64,000 nt of DNA from an uncultured Stenotrophomonas sp. (lineage in GTDB: Bacteria > Pseudomonadota > Gammaproteobacteria > Xanthomonadales > Xanthomonadaceae). The DNA is taken from NCBI RefSeq assembly GCF_945952405.1, contig NZ_CAMFIA010000020.1, positions 16,909-80,908 of the forward strand, read 5' to 3'. The notes beneath the pieces were generated by a model that worked only from the letters and a program-made list of their open reading frames with translations, did no database searches and was not told the origin of the DNA. Shown here piece by piece: positions 1 through 9,939 of this stretch. A program made the position numbers and the translations under genes. Every line of letters begins with the position of its first letter. Position 1 is the first letter of the stretch.

Positions 1-1
1 G

Positions 2-190
2 GCGGTGTTCGTGCATGCACGAGGCGCGCTGGGCCTGCAGGATCTGTACGGCATCACCGACCTGGACAACGTAGTGTCCGGAAAGATCCTGCTCGGCCTG
101 GGCATGCAGGCACGCGGGGTGATCCAGCTGCCGGGTGTGGACAGCCCGAGCCGGCTGTATGCCACCCCGGGTGCGGCCCCGGTGGGATAG
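2..190 (+). CDS. 3' end of an unidentified gene
   Basis: The frame is open from the left edge of the window and ends at TAG 188-190, so only the last 62 residues are visible and the start lies outside. The tail is rich in Gly, Leu and Val (for example VSGKILLGLGMQARG) and shows no motif I can assign. The stop codon lies in an ATAG that begins an imperfect GTAG-type palindrome, as at three other genes in this window. The protein could be a beta-rich outer-membrane or enzyme C-terminus, but I cannot name it. Confidence 0.5.
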   Translation, partial: AVFVHARGALGLQDLYGITDLDNVVSGKILLGLGMQARGVIQLPGVDSPSRLYATPGAAPVG

Positions 191-209
191 TGCCGGCCGG
201 GAAGCCGGT

Positions 210-230
210 GTGCCGACCAACGGTCGGCAC
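210..230. repeat. Short hairpin between convergent genes
   Basis: Arms TGCCGACC (211-218) and GGTCGGCA (222-229) surround a three-base loop. It lies between the fragment ending at 190 and the minus-strand gene ending at 263. There is no T-run, so it is more likely a REP-type palindrome than a true terminator. Confidence 0.55.
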
Positions 231-262
231 CGACCAGGGCAGTCGGCACCCACCAGGGGCAG

Positions 263-913
263 TCAGCCGCGTAGTTCGGCCAGCTGCGCCTGCAGTTCGG
301 CCACGGCGGCTTCCAGCTGGGCCACGCGCTCGGCCAGGCCCGGATCGGCAGCCTCGCTGCCAGCGCCGCTGCTGGCGTACTTTGCTGCCAGCGCCGCGCC
401 GTCCACCTCCCCGCACAGCAGGTGCATGTAGCGGTCTTCGCGCTGGCCGCTGGCGCGTGGCAGCACCACCAGCAACGCGCGCTGCTGCAGGCGCTCGATG
501 GCGTGGCGGGCCTCATCGGCGTCGGCGAAGCGGTGCAGGCGCTCGCTGCGCGTGATCAGTTCCCCCAGGGTCTGCGGCCCGCGCAGCAGCAGCAGCGCCA
601 GCAGCACGGTCTGCTGCCGGGTCAGGTCGAGCGCGGCCTGCAGGCGGTGCTCGTAGCGGTCGGCGCGCGAGGAGAAGTGCTGGCGGGCCAGGCCCAGCGC
701 TTCCAGCTGGCGCAGGGCGTGCTGCACGCTGCCGGCATCGACATTCATCACCGGCTCGCGGGCGGTCTTCTGGTTGGCCGCCGACTGCGCGGCATTGACC
801 GTCAGCGGGTAGGTGTCCGGGGTGGTCGCCTCCTTCTCCACCAGGCAGCCCAGCAGGCGGGCCTGCACGGCGTCGAGCAGGGGGACGTCGGGGGTCTGGC
901 TGGAATCGGTCAT
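263..913 (-). CDS. yceH: YceH-family protein (DUF480)
   Basis: This 216-residue protein matches the YceH/DUF480 family, which is built of two winged-helix-like domains. Its N-terminal signature [17 protein letters not shown] is followed by [12 protein letters not shown], and a Leu/Ala-rich coiled tail (about residues 190-216) closes the protein. The ATG at 913 is chosen because GGAGG stands just upstream of it. Function in the family is poorly known; DNA binding is plausible from the fold but not shown here. It is a single gene, divergent from the acid phosphatase lipoprotein that starts at 1015. Confidence 0.85.
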   Translation of the reverse strand: MTDSSQTPDVPLLDAVQARLLGCLVEKEATTPDTYPLTVNAAQSAANQKTAREPVMNVDAGSVQHALRQLEALGLARQHFSSRADRYEHRLQAALDLTRQQTVLLALLLLRGPQTLGELITRSERLHRFADADEARHAIERLQQRALLVVLPRASGQREDRYMHLLCGEVDGAALAAKYASSGAGSEAADPGLAERVAQLEAAVAELQAQLAELRG

Positions 914-1014
914 GGCGGCCTCCGGAAGGGCAACGGGTCAACCGCCAAGCATAGCCGTCCCGGCGCCGCCTTTGCCGGTAAAATGCGCCGGTATATCTGA
1001 TTGCCGGTGAATCC

Positions 1015-1938
1015 ATGCGTCGTCCTGTTTCCCTGTCCCTGACCCTGCTCGCCACCGCGGCGCTGGGCCTGTCCGCCTGCAAGCGCGTGGATGCGCCTGC
1101 CGCAGAATCCGCTGCCCCGGAAGCGCCGGCCGTCGCCGCCAAGGCCGATGGCGCGCTTGATGCGACCGCCAACGACAACCTCAATGCGGTGCTGTGGATG
1201 CAGCGCGCGCAGGAGTACAAGGCGATCACCGAGCAGACCTACCGTGCCGCCGCCGACCGCCTTGACGCCGCCCTGAAGGAAGCGCACTGGGACGCGCTGG
1301 TGCCGGAAGAACGCGGCAACGAGGCCAAGGGCCTGAAGCCGGCCGTGGTGCTGGACGTGGACGAGACCGTGCTGGACAACTCGCCCTACCAGGCGCGCCT
1401 GGTCCGCGACGGCAAGGAATACGATGAGATGACCTGGGACCAGTGGGTGGCCGAAAAGAAGGCCAAGGCCATTCCGGGCGTGGTCGATTTCGCCAAGGCC
1501 GCCAACGCCAAGGGCGTGACCCTGCTGTACATCTCCAACCGCGCCGTGCACCTGAAGGAGGCGACCCTGGCCAACCTGCGCGAGCAGGGCCTGCCGGTGG
1601 CCGACGACAGCGTATTCCTGGGCCTGGGCACCGTGGTCGAAGGCTGCGAGCAGGCCGGCAGCGAGAAGAACTGCCGCCGCCGCCTGGCCGGGCAGAAGTA
1701 CCGCGTGCTGATGCAGTTCGGCGACCAGCTGGGCGACTTCGTGGAAGTGACCGCCAACACCAACGAAGGCCGTGACGCGCTGCAGCAGCAGTACCACGAC
1801 TGGTTCGGCGAGCGCTGGTGGATGCTGCCGAACCCGACCTACGGCGGTTTCGAGCCGGCCCAGTTCAACAACGACTACTCCCAGTCGCGCCAGGCCCGTC
1901 ATGACGCCAAGCGCGCAGCCCTGGACTACGCACCGTGA
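1015..1938 (+). CDS. Acid phosphatase lipoprotein, e(P4)/HAD class C-like
   Basis: This 307-residue lipoprotein has a signal peptide ending in the lipobox GLSAC (lipidated Cys at about residue 22). The HAD motif [10 protein letters not shown] at residues 113-122 carries the nucleophile Asp114 and the acid/base Asp116. [14 protein letters not shown] and LLYISNRAV follow, as in the 5'-nucleotidase e(P4) family. It should hydrolyse nucleotide or other phosphomonoesters at the outer membrane. The stop overlaps the GTG start of pyrF (GTGA at 1935-1938), so the two are probably translated together. This fits a salvage role next to pyrimidine synthesis, which is inference. Confidence 0.9.
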   Translation: MRRPVSLSLTLLATAALGLSACKRVDAPAAESAAPEAPAVAAKADGALDATANDNLNAVLWMQRAQEYKAITEQTYRAAADRLDAALKEAHWDALVPEERGNEAKGLKPAVVLDVDETVLDNSPYQARLVRDGKEYDEMTWDQWVAEKKAKAIPGVVDFAKAANAKGVTLLYISNRAVHLKEATLANLREQGLPVADDSVFLGLGTVVEGCEQAGSEKNCRRRLAGQKYRVLMQFGDQLGDFVEVTANTNEGRDALQQQYHDWFGERWWMLPNPTYGGFEPAQFNNDYSQSRQARHDAKRAALDYAP

Positions 1939-2660
1939 GCCGCGCGCCGCTGCCGCTGCGCGATGACGAGCGCCTGATCTTCGCGCTGGACGTGCCCGAC
2001 CGCACGCAGGCGCTGGAGTGGGTCGACCGCTTGGGCGACAGCGTGGCGTTCTACAAGATCGGCATGGAACTGCTTGCCTCGGGCGAGTACTTCCAGGTGC
2101 TGGATGAGCTGGCCCGCCGCGACAAGCGCGTGTTCGTCGACCTCAAGTTCTTCGACATCCCGGCCACCGCCGCGGCGGTGATCAAGCGCCTGTCGCAGTG
2201 GCCGGTCAGCTACGCCACCATCCATGGCTGGCATCCGGCGATGATGGAGGCCTGTGCGGCGGCCAACAGCGGCGACATGCGCCTGCTGGCGGTGACCGTG
2301 CTGACCTCGATGGGCCGCCCCGACCTGGCGCAGATGGGCATCGACCGTGAACCGGTCGACGTGGTGGTCGAGCGCGCGCTGGCGGCACAGGCCGCCGGCA
2401 TCGACGGCGTGATCGCCTCGGGCCAGGAAGCCGGCCCGATCCGTGCCGCCACCGGTGCCGGGTTCTCGATCGTCTGCCCGGGCATCCGCCCCGGTGGTCC
2501 GGTCGGCGACGACCAGAAGCGCACGGTGGGCGTGGCCCAGGCCTTTGCCGATGGTGCCGACGCCATCGTGGTCGGTCGCCCGATCCGCCTGGCTGCTGAT
2601 CCGCAGGCTGCCGCACGGGCGATCCAGCAGGAAATCGTGTCGGCTCTGGCTGCCCGCTGA
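1935..2660 (+). CDS. pyrF: Orotidine 5'-phosphate decarboxylase
   Basis: PyrF converts OMP to UMP, the last step of de novo pyrimidine synthesis, in the cytoplasm. The 241-residue product has the catalytic signature [14 protein letters not shown], with Asp69, Lys71 and Asp74, and the C-terminal phosphate-binding segment DAIVVGRPI. The start is GTG at 1935, inside the stop of the upstream phosphatase gene (GTGA overlap); the protein begins [20 protein letters not shown]. Length is normal for the family. A strong hairpin follows at 2694-2726. Confidence 0.97.
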   Translation: MSRAPLPLRDDERLIFALDVPDRTQALEWVDRLGDSVAFYKIGMELLASGEYFQVLDELARRDKRVFVDLKFFDIPATAAAVIKRLSQWPVSYATIHGWHPAMMEACAAANSGDMRLLAVTVLTSMGRPDLAQMGIDREPVDVVVERALAAQAAGIDGVIASGQEAGPIRAATGAGFSIVCPGIRPGGPVGDDQKRTVGVAQAFADGADAIVVGRPIRLAADPQAAARAIQQEIVSALAAR

Positions 2661-2693
2661 GCCCGCCGTCGACGCCGGTCACGCCGGCACCAT

Positions 2694-2726
2694 GAACGCC
2701 ATCCCGGCTCATGTGGGATGGCGTTC
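2694..2726 (+). terminator. 12-bp hairpin downstream of pyrF
   Basis: GAACGCCATCCC (2694-2705) pairs perfectly with GGGATGGCGTTC (2715-2726) around a nine-base loop. No T-run follows, so it may stabilise the 3' end or act as a weak terminator. A second small palindrome, CCCGTGTCACGGG, lies at 2758-2770. Confidence 0.45.
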
Positions 2727-2879
2727 GCATGTGTGGCGGCCCTGCTGACGCAAGCAGCCCGTGTCACGGGAACTGTGCGCAGGTTCGCGCCTGCACACGC
2801 CTTCGTCGCTTCCCAATCGATGTGCCGGCACCGTTCGCGGCCTTGCCGGTTCCAACCATCGATAGAGGAGTACACGAAC

Positions 2880-3719
2880 ATGCATTCAAGCACCTCGTTG
2901 TCAGCCGGCCTGTTGATGGCCGCGCTCGCCGCCCCGGCCCTCGCCGTGCCGCCCCCGGATCACGCGCCGCGCATCATTGGTGGCGAGGACGCAGAGCCGG
3001 GGCAGTACCCGTTCATGGTCAGCCTGCAGGCGCTCGGCCTCGGCGATTCCGACCATGAACGCCACTTCTGTGGCGGTACGCTGATCTCACCGTCGTGGGT
3101 GTTGACTGCGGCCCACTGCGTGCAGGGCGAGCAACCCTCCGGCCTGGGCGTTCTCGGCGGAGTCACCGCGCTTTCCACCGAGCCGACGGCGCGACCTTCG
3201 AACGTCAGGTCGATCCACGTGCACCCGGCATTCAACAGCGGCGACTCGCTGGAGCATGACGTCGCACTGATCCAGCTCAGCACTCCCCTGGAGGGCGTGC
3301 AGCCGGTGCAGCTGCGGCTGCGCCCCGATGCCAGCTATCTCACCCCGGGCCGCGCGTTCACCGTGATCGGCTGGGGCGATACCGAGATCGGCGAAGGTCG
3401 GGTCTACCCGACCCGGCTGCAGACCGTGCAGGTGCCGTGGGTGGCCTTCAGCGAATGCCAGCAGGCCTACGGCGATGCCCTGCCGCGCGGCAAGGTGATC
3501 TGCGCGGGTCGCGAGGGCGTGGACAGCTGCCAGGGCGATTCCGGGGGGCCGTTGCTGCTGCGCCTGCGCGAAGGCTGGACCCAGTTCGGGGTGGTCAGCT
3601 GGGGTGAGGGCTGTGCGCTGGCCGGCTATCCGGGGGTTTATGCCCGAATCGCCGAAAAACATGCCGTAGATTTCATTGAGGCGGTCTGGCAGGGCGATTT
3701 ATTCAATAAAATCAACTAG
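2880..3719 (+). CDS. Secreted trypsin-like serine protease (S1 family)
   Basis: This 279-residue protein has a signal peptide (about residues 1-22), then RIIGGEDAEPGQYPF, which resembles the activation junction of S1 proteases. The catalytic triad is visible as TAAHC (His), HDVALIQL (Asp) and GDSGGP (Ser). Cysteines occur near the His and Ser motifs, so disulphides are likely. It should be exported by Sec and cleave proteins outside the cell. The ATG at 2880 is chosen for the GAGGAG ribosome site ten bases upstream and the signal peptide; the frame stays open further upstream. In-frame starts before 2880 would bury the signal sequence. Confidence 0.92.
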   Translation: MHSSTSLSAGLLMAALAAPALAVPPPDHAPRIIGGEDAEPGQYPFMVSLQALGLGDSDHERHFCGGTLISPSWVLTAAHCVQGEQPSGLGVLGGVTALSTEPTARPSNVRSIHVHPAFNSGDSLEHDVALIQLSTPLEGVQPVQLRLRPDASYLTPGRAFTVIGWGDTEIGEGRVYPTRLQTVQVPWVAFSECQQAYGDALPRGKVICAGREGVDSCQGDSGGPLLLRLREGWTQFGVVSWGEGCALAGYPGVYARIAEKHAVDFIEAVWQGDLFNKIN

Positions 3720-3741
3720 ATAAATCGCATTACGTGAAGTG

Positions 3742-3770
3742 TTGCCTTAACTTGAATGGCAGCGTAGGAT
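3742..3770 (+). promoter_or_regulatory. Candidate sigma70 promoter for a small RNA
   Basis: TTGCCT (3742-3747) and TAGGAT (3765-3770) are separated by exactly 17 bases, in an AT-richer stretch directly after the protease gene. A transcript would begin near 3777 and run into the terminator ending at 3873. This is prediction by eye only. Confidence 0.35.
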
Positions 3771-3776
3771 CGCCGC

Positions 3777-3873
3777 CATCCGGTCCTCGGACCGGACATG
3801 TGCCACAACACTGTCCTCCGGCCTCGTGCCGGCTTGAAGAGCCTGTGATCCCCGTGATCCCGGCTCTTTTTTT
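3777..3873 (+). ncRNA. Candidate small RNA of about 97 nt
   Basis: Downstream of the promoter-like pair there are three stacked hairpins: CCGGTCC/GGACCGG (3780-3795), CCGGC/GCCGG (3818-3832), and the terminator stem AAGAGCC/GGCTCTT (3837-3868) followed by a T-run. Between the first two stems lies an unpaired stretch with ACATGTGCCACAACAC and TCCTCC, the latter complementary to a ribosome-binding site. No convincing open reading frame lies within it. It could equally be just the terminated 3' tail of the protease mRNA. Confidence 0.35.
3837..3873 (+). terminator. Rho-independent terminator
   Basis: AAGAGCC (3837-3843) pairs with GGCTCTT (3862-3868) and is followed by an uninterrupted T-run to 3873. 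It ends transcription after the protease gene or the candidate small RNA. The 18-base loop is long for a classic terminator. Confidence 0.6.
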
Positions 3874-3879
3874 ATGCCG

Positions 3880-3922
3880 GGGGTCAGATCCCTTCTGCCT
3901 GCGGCAGAAGGGATCTGACCCC
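3880..3922. repeat. Perfect 20-bp inverted repeat (GGGGTCAGATCC family)
   Basis: The left arm (3880-3899) begins GGGGTCAGATCCC; the right arm (3903-3922) is its exact reverse complement; the loop is TGC. A related element with GGGGTCAGAG...GACCCC ends lies at 32727-32766. It is a dispersed intergenic palindrome, not a gene. Confidence 0.75.
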
Positions 3923-4006
3923 ATTGGTTGGAAACCGTGACCGCGCGGCTTGCCGCTGTCACGTCGCAGGCCGCAAGATGCGGACCGGTCCGGGGAGTCC
4001 GAGTGA

Positions 4007-4960
4007 ATGAGCGTGGCAGTGCGAGGAAGGTCTGCGCGTGGATGGGGGCTGGCGGCGATGCTGCTGCTGGCGGTGGCGGCGTGCCGCGAAGCGGCCAACG
4101 ATCCGGCCCGGCCGGCGGCCGAACCGGTCGCGGCGGTGCAGGCGATGGCCCTGCGCCTGGCCGAAGATGATCTGGTCGGTTACGCCAAGCTGTCGGTACC
4201 GCCGGGCCAGTACCAGCGCCTGCAGCAGGCCTGGGCCGAGGGCCACAGCCAGTGGCCACTGACCGAGCTGCCGCTGGGCGACCAGCTGCTGCCGATGCTG
4301 GCCGCATTGCGCAAACCCAACGCCGGCGCCGAGCTGCAGCGCAGCTTCGACCGCCAGCTGGCCGGCCAGGCCAGTGCGGTGCGCCAGGCCGCACAGTCGA
4401 TGGGCAACTTCGGCGTGCAGTACCTGCGCCACCAGAAGGGCTACACCCCGGGCCAGCAGGCCCACTACATCGCGCTGGTCGAAACCCTTGCCGGCTGGGC
4501 GCAGGGCGCCCCGATCAGTGACCGTGCCCGTGCACGCAGCACCATCGCCGCGCTGGTCGGCGCGGCCGCCAAGGTCGGCTTCGACGATGAGGCCGGCCTG
4601 CAGGCCGCCGGCATGGAAGGCAGCCTGCAGCAGCTGGCACCGTTCATCCACACCCTCAAGGCGGTGCTGGGCAGCTACGGGCTGGGCGTGGACGACGCGC
4701 TGCGCAGCGTGCGCGGCGAGCTGCTCTCGGTGGAGGGCGACAACGCCCTGGTTCGCCTGCACTACGACCTCGCCGGCCGCGAGATGAGCCTGCAGCTGCC
4801 GCTGAGCCGGCGCGAGGGCCACTGGTACCTGACCCGTACCCTGGCCGATACCGATGCCCTGCTGCGCAAGGCCGACGCGGCCCGTGCCGCCGCCGCACCC
4901 GCACCGCCCGAAGCCCCTGCCGAGGGTGGGGAAGCGGCAACGCCACCGCCTAAGCCATAA
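4007..4960 (+). CDS. Lipoprotein of unknown function, coupled to plsB
   Basis: This 317-residue protein begins with a basic n-region and a hydrophobic core ending in the lipobox VAAC, so it is a predicted lipoprotein. The body is alpha-helical and rich in Ala, Gln and Leu, with no catalytic motif I recognise. The C-terminus is a low-complexity Ala/Pro tail (about residues 290-317). GGGGAG stands upstream of the ATG at 4007. The TAA stop shares one base with the plsB start, so translation is probably coupled. A link to membrane lipid synthesis is inferred only from that arrangement. Confidence 0.75.
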   Translation: MSVAVRGRSARGWGLAAMLLLAVAACREAANDPARPAAEPVAAVQAMALRLAEDDLVGYAKLSVPPGQYQRLQQAWAEGHSQWPLTELPLGDQLLPMLAALRKPNAGAELQRSFDRQLAGQASAVRQAAQSMGNFGVQYLRHQKGYTPGQQAHYIALVETLAGWAQGAPISDRARARSTIAALVGAAAKVGFDDEAGLQAAGMEGSLQQLAPFIHTLKAVLGSYGLGVDDALRSVRGELLSVEGDNALVRLHYDLAGREMSLQLPLSRREGHWYLTRTLADTDALLRKADAARAAAAPAPPEAPAEGGEAATPPPKP

Positions 4961-7596
4961 TGGCGCCGATGTCGAAACAGAACCCGCTGCCGTTCCCCGG
5001 CGAAGAATCCCAGTCGACGCCCGCCGATACGGTGCCGGCGTCCCCCTCGACCGGTACCGGCCCCAACCCGGTACCGCCGCCCGCGCACGCGCGCCCGGCC
5101 GGTCGCCGCCCGCTGTGGGCGCGGCTGCTGGGTCGCCTGGTCGAGCCGTGGCTGTCGCTGAAGATCGAACCGGAAGACCCGGGCCAGTACAACGATGGCC
5201 GCCCGGTCATGTACGTGCTGGAGGACTACGGCCTGTCCAACGCGCTGATCCTGGACAAGGCCTGCCGCCAGGCCGGCCTGCCGTCGCCGCTGGTGCCGCT
5301 GGCCGGTGACCCGACCGGACGCAAGCGCGCCTACCTGGCGCTGTCACGGCGCAGCTCGAGCAACTCGCTGATTCCCGAGCAGCGGGGCGCCAAGACCCAT
5401 TCCGACTCGCTGGCCAAGGTGCTGCAGGCGCATCGCGTGCGCGATGACCTGGACGTGCACCTGGTACCGGTGTCGATCTTCGTCGGCCGCGCGCCGGACA
5501 AGCAGAGCGGCTGGTTCGCGGTGCTGTTCTCGGAAAACTGGGCACTGGTCGGCCGCTTCCGCCGCCTGCTGGCGGTGCTGCTGAACGGCCGCAGCACCAT
5601 CGTCCGCTTCGCCCCGCCGATCTCGCTGCGCAGCACCGTGGATGAAGGCCTGGAGCCGGAGCGCACGGTGCGCAAGCTGCAGCGCGTGCTGCGTACCCAT
5701 TTCCGCCGTATCCGTGAATCGGTGATCGGTCCCGACCTGTCGACCCGGCGCCTGCTGGTGGACCAGGTGCTGGCGGCCGAACCGGTGCGCGAGGCGATCG
5801 CTGCACAGGCAAAGCGCGACAACTCGAAGCCGGCCGATGCCTGGAAGAAGGCGCACGCCTACGCCTGGGAAATCGCCGCGGACTACTCCAGCCCGGTGGT
5901 GCGTTCGGCCAGCTTCATGCTGAGCCACGTGTGGAACCGCATCTATGCGGGCGTGCTGGTGCACCACCTGGACAAGTTCAAGGCGGCCGCGCCGGGCCAC
6001 GAAGTGGTCTACGTGCCCAGCCACCGCAGCCACATGGACTACCTGCTGCTGTCCTACCTGCTGTACGACCGTGGCATCGTGCCGCCGCATATCGTGGCCG
6101 GCATCAACCTGAACCTGCCGGTGGTCGGTACCCTGCTGCGCAAGGGCGGCGCGTTCTTCATCCGGCGCTCGATCCGTGGCAACGCGCTGTACTCGGCGGT
6201 GCTCAGCGAGTACGTGGCGCAGCTGGTGGCCGGTGGCTACTCGCTGGAGTACTTCGTCGAAGGGGGCCGCTCGCGTACCGGCCGCCTGCTGCAGCCCAAG
6301 GGCGGCATGATCTCGATGACGCTGCGCGCGTTCCTGCGCCAGCCGCGCAAGCCGGTACTGTTCCAGCCCATCTACATCGGCTACGAGAAGCTGATGGAAG
6401 GCGGCAGCTACCTGGACGAACTGTCCGGCCGGCCGAAGGAAAAGGAATCGATCTGGCAGCTGCTGTGGGGCATTCCCAAGGTGCTCAAGCAGAACTACGG
6501 CCAGGTGGTGGTGAACTTCGGCGAGCCGATCGCGCTGAACGACGTGCTGGCCGAGAAGGCCCCGGAGTGGAAGGGCGAGGCGGTTTCCGAGGACGAGAAG
6601 CCGGCATGGCTGTCGACCACGGTGGATACGCTGGCCGAACGCATCCAGGTGCGCATCAACGGTGCAGCCGACGTCAACCCGATCAACCTGCTGGCACTGG
6701 CCCTGCTGTCCACGCCGAAGCATGCGATGGGCGAGGCCGACCTGATCGCGCAGATCGAGCTGTGCAAGACGCTGCTGGTCGAAATGCCGTATTCGGACCG
6801 GGTGACGGTGACCCCGCACTCGCCGGAGCGGATCATCGCCCACGCCGAGGAAATCAACGTCCTCACCCGCGTCAAGCATCCGCTGGGTGATGTGCTCAGT
6901 GTCAGCGGCGACACCGCGGTGCTGCTGAGCTACTTCCGCAACAACGTGCTGCACCTGTTCACGGCGTCGTCGTGGGTGGCCTGCTGCTTCCAGAACAACC
7001 GCCGTATGAGCCGCACCGGCCTGGTGCAGCTGGGCCGCACGGTGTACCCGTTCCTGCAGGCCGAGCTGTTCCTGCCGTGGAGCGAGGACGAGTTCGCCCA
7101 GCGTATCGACCAGACCATCGACGTGTTCGTGCGCGAGGGCCTGCTGCAGAACGTCAACGATGACGATGGCGGCATCCTGGCGCGCAACACCGGGCAGACC
7201 GACGAGGTGTTCCGCCTGCGCGCGATCGGCCACTCGCTGCAGCAGGCGTTCGAGCGCTACTACATCGCGATCTCGGTACTGGTGAAGAACGGCCCCGGCA
7301 CGCTCGGTGCGGCCGAGCTGGAAAGCCTGTGCCAGCAGGCCGCGCAGCGCCTGAGCCTGCTCTACGCCCCGGCCGCGCCGGAGTTCTTCGACCGCACTCT
7401 GTTCCGTGGCTTCATCCAGAAGCTGCGCGAACTGCGCCTGGTATGGCCGGACGAGAACAGCAAGCTGCTGTTCGACGAGCGCCTGGACGCGTGGGCCAAG
7501 GATGCCAAGTTCATCCTTGGGCGCGAACTGCGCCACACCATCGAGCGGGTCAGCCCGGAAGCGGCACGCCCGGACGAGCCGGCACCGCAGGATTGA
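4960..7596 (+). CDS. plsB: Glycerol-3-phosphate 1-O-acyltransferase
   Basis: PlsB acylates sn-glycerol 3-phosphate at position 1 with acyl-ACP or acyl-CoA, the first step of phospholipid synthesis, at the inner membrane. The 878-residue protein shows the acyltransferase blocks in order: HRSHMD (residues 355-360, catalytic His and Asp), GGAFFIRRS (about 396-404), FVEGGRSRTGR (about 432-442, glycerol-3-phosphate binding) and PIYIGYEKL. It is about 70 residues longer than E. coli PlsB, mainly in a Pro-rich N-terminus. A second in-frame ATG lies at 4969. It overlaps the upstream lipoprotein gene by one base. Confidence 0.97.
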   Translation: MAPMSKQNPLPFPGEESQSTPADTVPASPSTGTGPNPVPPPAHARPAGRRPLWARLLGRLVEPWLSLKIEPEDPGQYNDGRPVMYVLEDYGLSNALILDKACRQAGLPSPLVPLAGDPTGRKRAYLALSRRSSSNSLIPEQRGAKTHSDSLAKVLQAHRVRDDLDVHLVPVSIFVGRAPDKQSGWFAVLFSENWALVGRFRRLLAVLLNGRSTIVRFAPPISLRSTVDEGLEPERTVRKLQRVLRTHFRRIRESVIGPDLSTRRLLVDQVLAAEPVREAIAAQAKRDNSKPADAWKKAHAYAWEIAADYSSPVVRSASFMLSHVWNRIYAGVLVHHLDKFKAAAPGHEVVYVPSHRSHMDYLLLSYLLYDRGIVPPHIVAGINLNLPVVGTLLRKGGAFFIRRSIRGNALYSAVLSEYVAQLVAGGYSLEYFVEGGRSRTGRLLQPKGGMISMTLRAFLRQPRKPVLFQPIYIGYEKLMEGGSYLDELSGRPKEKESIWQLLWGIPKVLKQNYGQVVVNFGEPIALNDVLAEKAPEWKGEAVSEDEKPAWLSTTVDTLAERIQVRINGAADVNPINLLALALLSTPKHAMGEADLIAQIELCKTLLVEMPYSDRVTVTPHSPERIIAHAEEINVLTRVKHPLGDVLSVSGDTAVLLSYFRNNVLHLFTASSWVACCFQNNRRMSRTGLVQLGRTVYPFLQAELFLPWSEDEFAQRIDQTIDVFVREGLLQNVNDDDGGILARNTGQTDEVFRLRAIGHSLQQAFERYYIAISVLVKNGPGTLGAAELESLCQQAAQRLSLLYAPAAPEFFDRTLFRGFIQKLRELRLVWPDENSKLLFDERLDAWAKDAKFILGRELRHTIERVSPEAARPDEPAPQD

Positions 7597-7601
7597 AGCA
7601 G

Positions 7602-7690
7602 CGCCGGGCCCTGCCCGGCGGGTGCACGCCTTGTGGATGGGTGCGGACCTTGGTCCGCACACCTTCCCCCCGTGCCAACCCAGGTTGGCA
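7602..7690. repeat. Three consecutive hairpins between convergent genes
   Basis: Three separate perfect palindromes fill the gap between plsB and the small minus-strand gene: CGCCGGGC/GCCCGGCG (7602-7620), GTGCGGACC/GGTCCGCAC (7641-7660) and TGCCAACC/GGTTGGCA (7673-7690). None has a T-run. They look like REP-type palindromes that may protect or separate the convergent 3' ends. Confidence 0.6.
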
Positions 7691-7722
7691 GCCTTGTGGA
7701 TGCGCCACCGATGGGCTACGGG

Positions 7723-7926
7723 TTATGCCGGCTCGTCGGGAATCTGCAGGCTTTCCAGCTTGGCGATGCAGTCCTTCAGCTGCAGCTTGCGCCGCTTCAG
7801 GCGCTTGGATTCCAGTTCATCCTCGCCGTTGGCCGCCATGCGGGTGATCTGTTCATCCAGCAGGCGGTGCTCGGCGCGCAGGGCGACGAGGTGCTCGACG
7901 ATCTCGGCGGGGCTGTAGGTGTCCAC
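7723..7926 (-). CDS. Small YdcH-like protein (DUF465)
   Basis: The predicted 67-residue product reads VDTYSPAEIVEHLVALRAEH, followed by a helical charged segment with ESKRLKRRKLQLKDCIAKLE. That Lys/Arg-rich helix and the length fit the DUF465/YdcH family, small coiled-coil proteins of unknown role. The start is taken as GTG at 7926; GGAGG lies only two bases before it, an unusually short spacing, so the true start is uncertain. It is convergent with plsB and divergent from ttcA. Confidence 0.7.
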   Translation of the reverse strand: MDTYSPAEIVEHLVALRAEHRLLDEQITRMAANGEDELESKRLKRRKLQLKDCIAKLESLQIPDEPA

Positions 7927-8017
7927 AGCCTCCGAGCATACACAGCGACGGTGACTGCCGGGAGAGGGAACCTGCGATCGCCGGCCGGGGCCGCTCCGAG
8001 CCGGTAGAATGGAGGCC

Positions 8018-8938
<921 letters not shown>

Positions 8939-8974
8939 GGCCGGTCGCCCTTCCTCTTTGCCATCCGGAATTCC

Positions 8975-9880
8975 ATGTTCTTTCGCAACCTGACGTTCTT
9001 CCGTTTCCCGACCACCACCGATTTTTCCGAAGTCGATACCCTGCTGCCGCACGCCCTGCTGAAGCCGGTCGGCGCCCTGGAAATGAATTCGCGCGGTTTC
9101 ATCTCGCCGTTCGGCCGCGAGGAGAAGGAGCTGCTCTCCCACCGCATCGCCGAGCACCTGTGGCTGACCGTGGGCGGTGAGGACAAGATCCTGCCGGCCG
9201 CCGTGGTCAACGACCTGCTCGAGCGCAAGCTGGAGGAGATCGAGGAGAAGGAAGGCCGCCGCCCCGGTGGCCGCGAGCGCAAGCGCATGAAGGACGACCT
9301 GCTGCATGAACTGCTGCCGCGGGCCTTCGTGAAGTCCTCGCGCAACGACGCCTTCATCGACCTGCAGCACGGCTATGTGGCGGTGGACACCTCCAGCCGC
9401 AAGACCGGCGAGTACTTCATGTCCGACATCCGCGGCCTGCTCGGCAGCTTCCCGGCGATGCCGCTGAATGCCGAAGTCGCACCGCGTTCGATCCTGACCG
9501 GCTGGATTGCCGGCGAGCCGCTGCCGACCGGGCTGACCCTGGGCGAAGAGTGCGAGATGAAGGACCCGGTGGAGGGGGGGGCGGTGGTCAAGTGCCAGCA
9601 CCAGGAGCTGCGTTGTGACGAGATCGACAAGCACCTGGATGCCGGCAAGCAGGTGACCAAGCTGGCGCTGATCTTCGAGGACAACCTGTCCTTCGTCATC
9701 GGCGATGACCTGATCGTGCGCAAGCTGAAGTTCCTCGACGGCGCCCTGGACCAGCTTGAACATGCCGACGAAGACGGCCGCCGCGCCGAATTCGACGCCC
9801 GCTTCGCCCTGCAGAGCGCCGAGATCCGCCGCCTGTTCCTGTTGCTGGAAGAAGCCTTCAAGCTCAGCAAGGCTGACTGA
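8975..9880 (+). CDS. rdgC: Recombination-associated protein RdgC
   Basis: RdgC is a double-stranded DNA-binding ring protein that restrains RecA-promoted strand exchange. The 301-residue product matches the family along its length: MFFRNLTFFRF at the start, MNSRGFISPFG, then the central DTSSRKTGEYFMSDIRGLLG. The ATG at 8975 follows ttcA by 36 bases on the same strand. No unusual features are visible. Confidence 0.95.
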   Translation: MFFRNLTFFRFPTTTDFSEVDTLLPHALLKPVGALEMNSRGFISPFGREEKELLSHRIAEHLWLTVGGEDKILPAAVVNDLLERKLEEIEEKEGRRPGGRERKRMKDDLLHELLPRAFVKSSRNDAFIDLQHGYVAVDTSSRKTGEYFMSDIRGLLGSFPAMPLNAEVAPRSILTGWIAGEPLPTGLTLGEECEMKDPVEGGAVVKCQHQELRCDEIDKHLDAGKQVTKLALIFEDNLSFVIGDDLIVRKLKFLDGALDQLEHADEDGRRAEFDARFALQSAEIRRLFLLLEEAFKLSKAD

Positions 9881-9939
9881 ACAGGCACCCCGTGGGCCGC
9901 CGGTCATCCAGCGGCCCGAAGCGGCGCTATGCTTGCTGC

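Noticed and set aside
5344-7662. 772-residue minus-strand frame opposite plsB
   Set aside because: Antisense shadow; plsB on the plus strand has all catalytic blocks.
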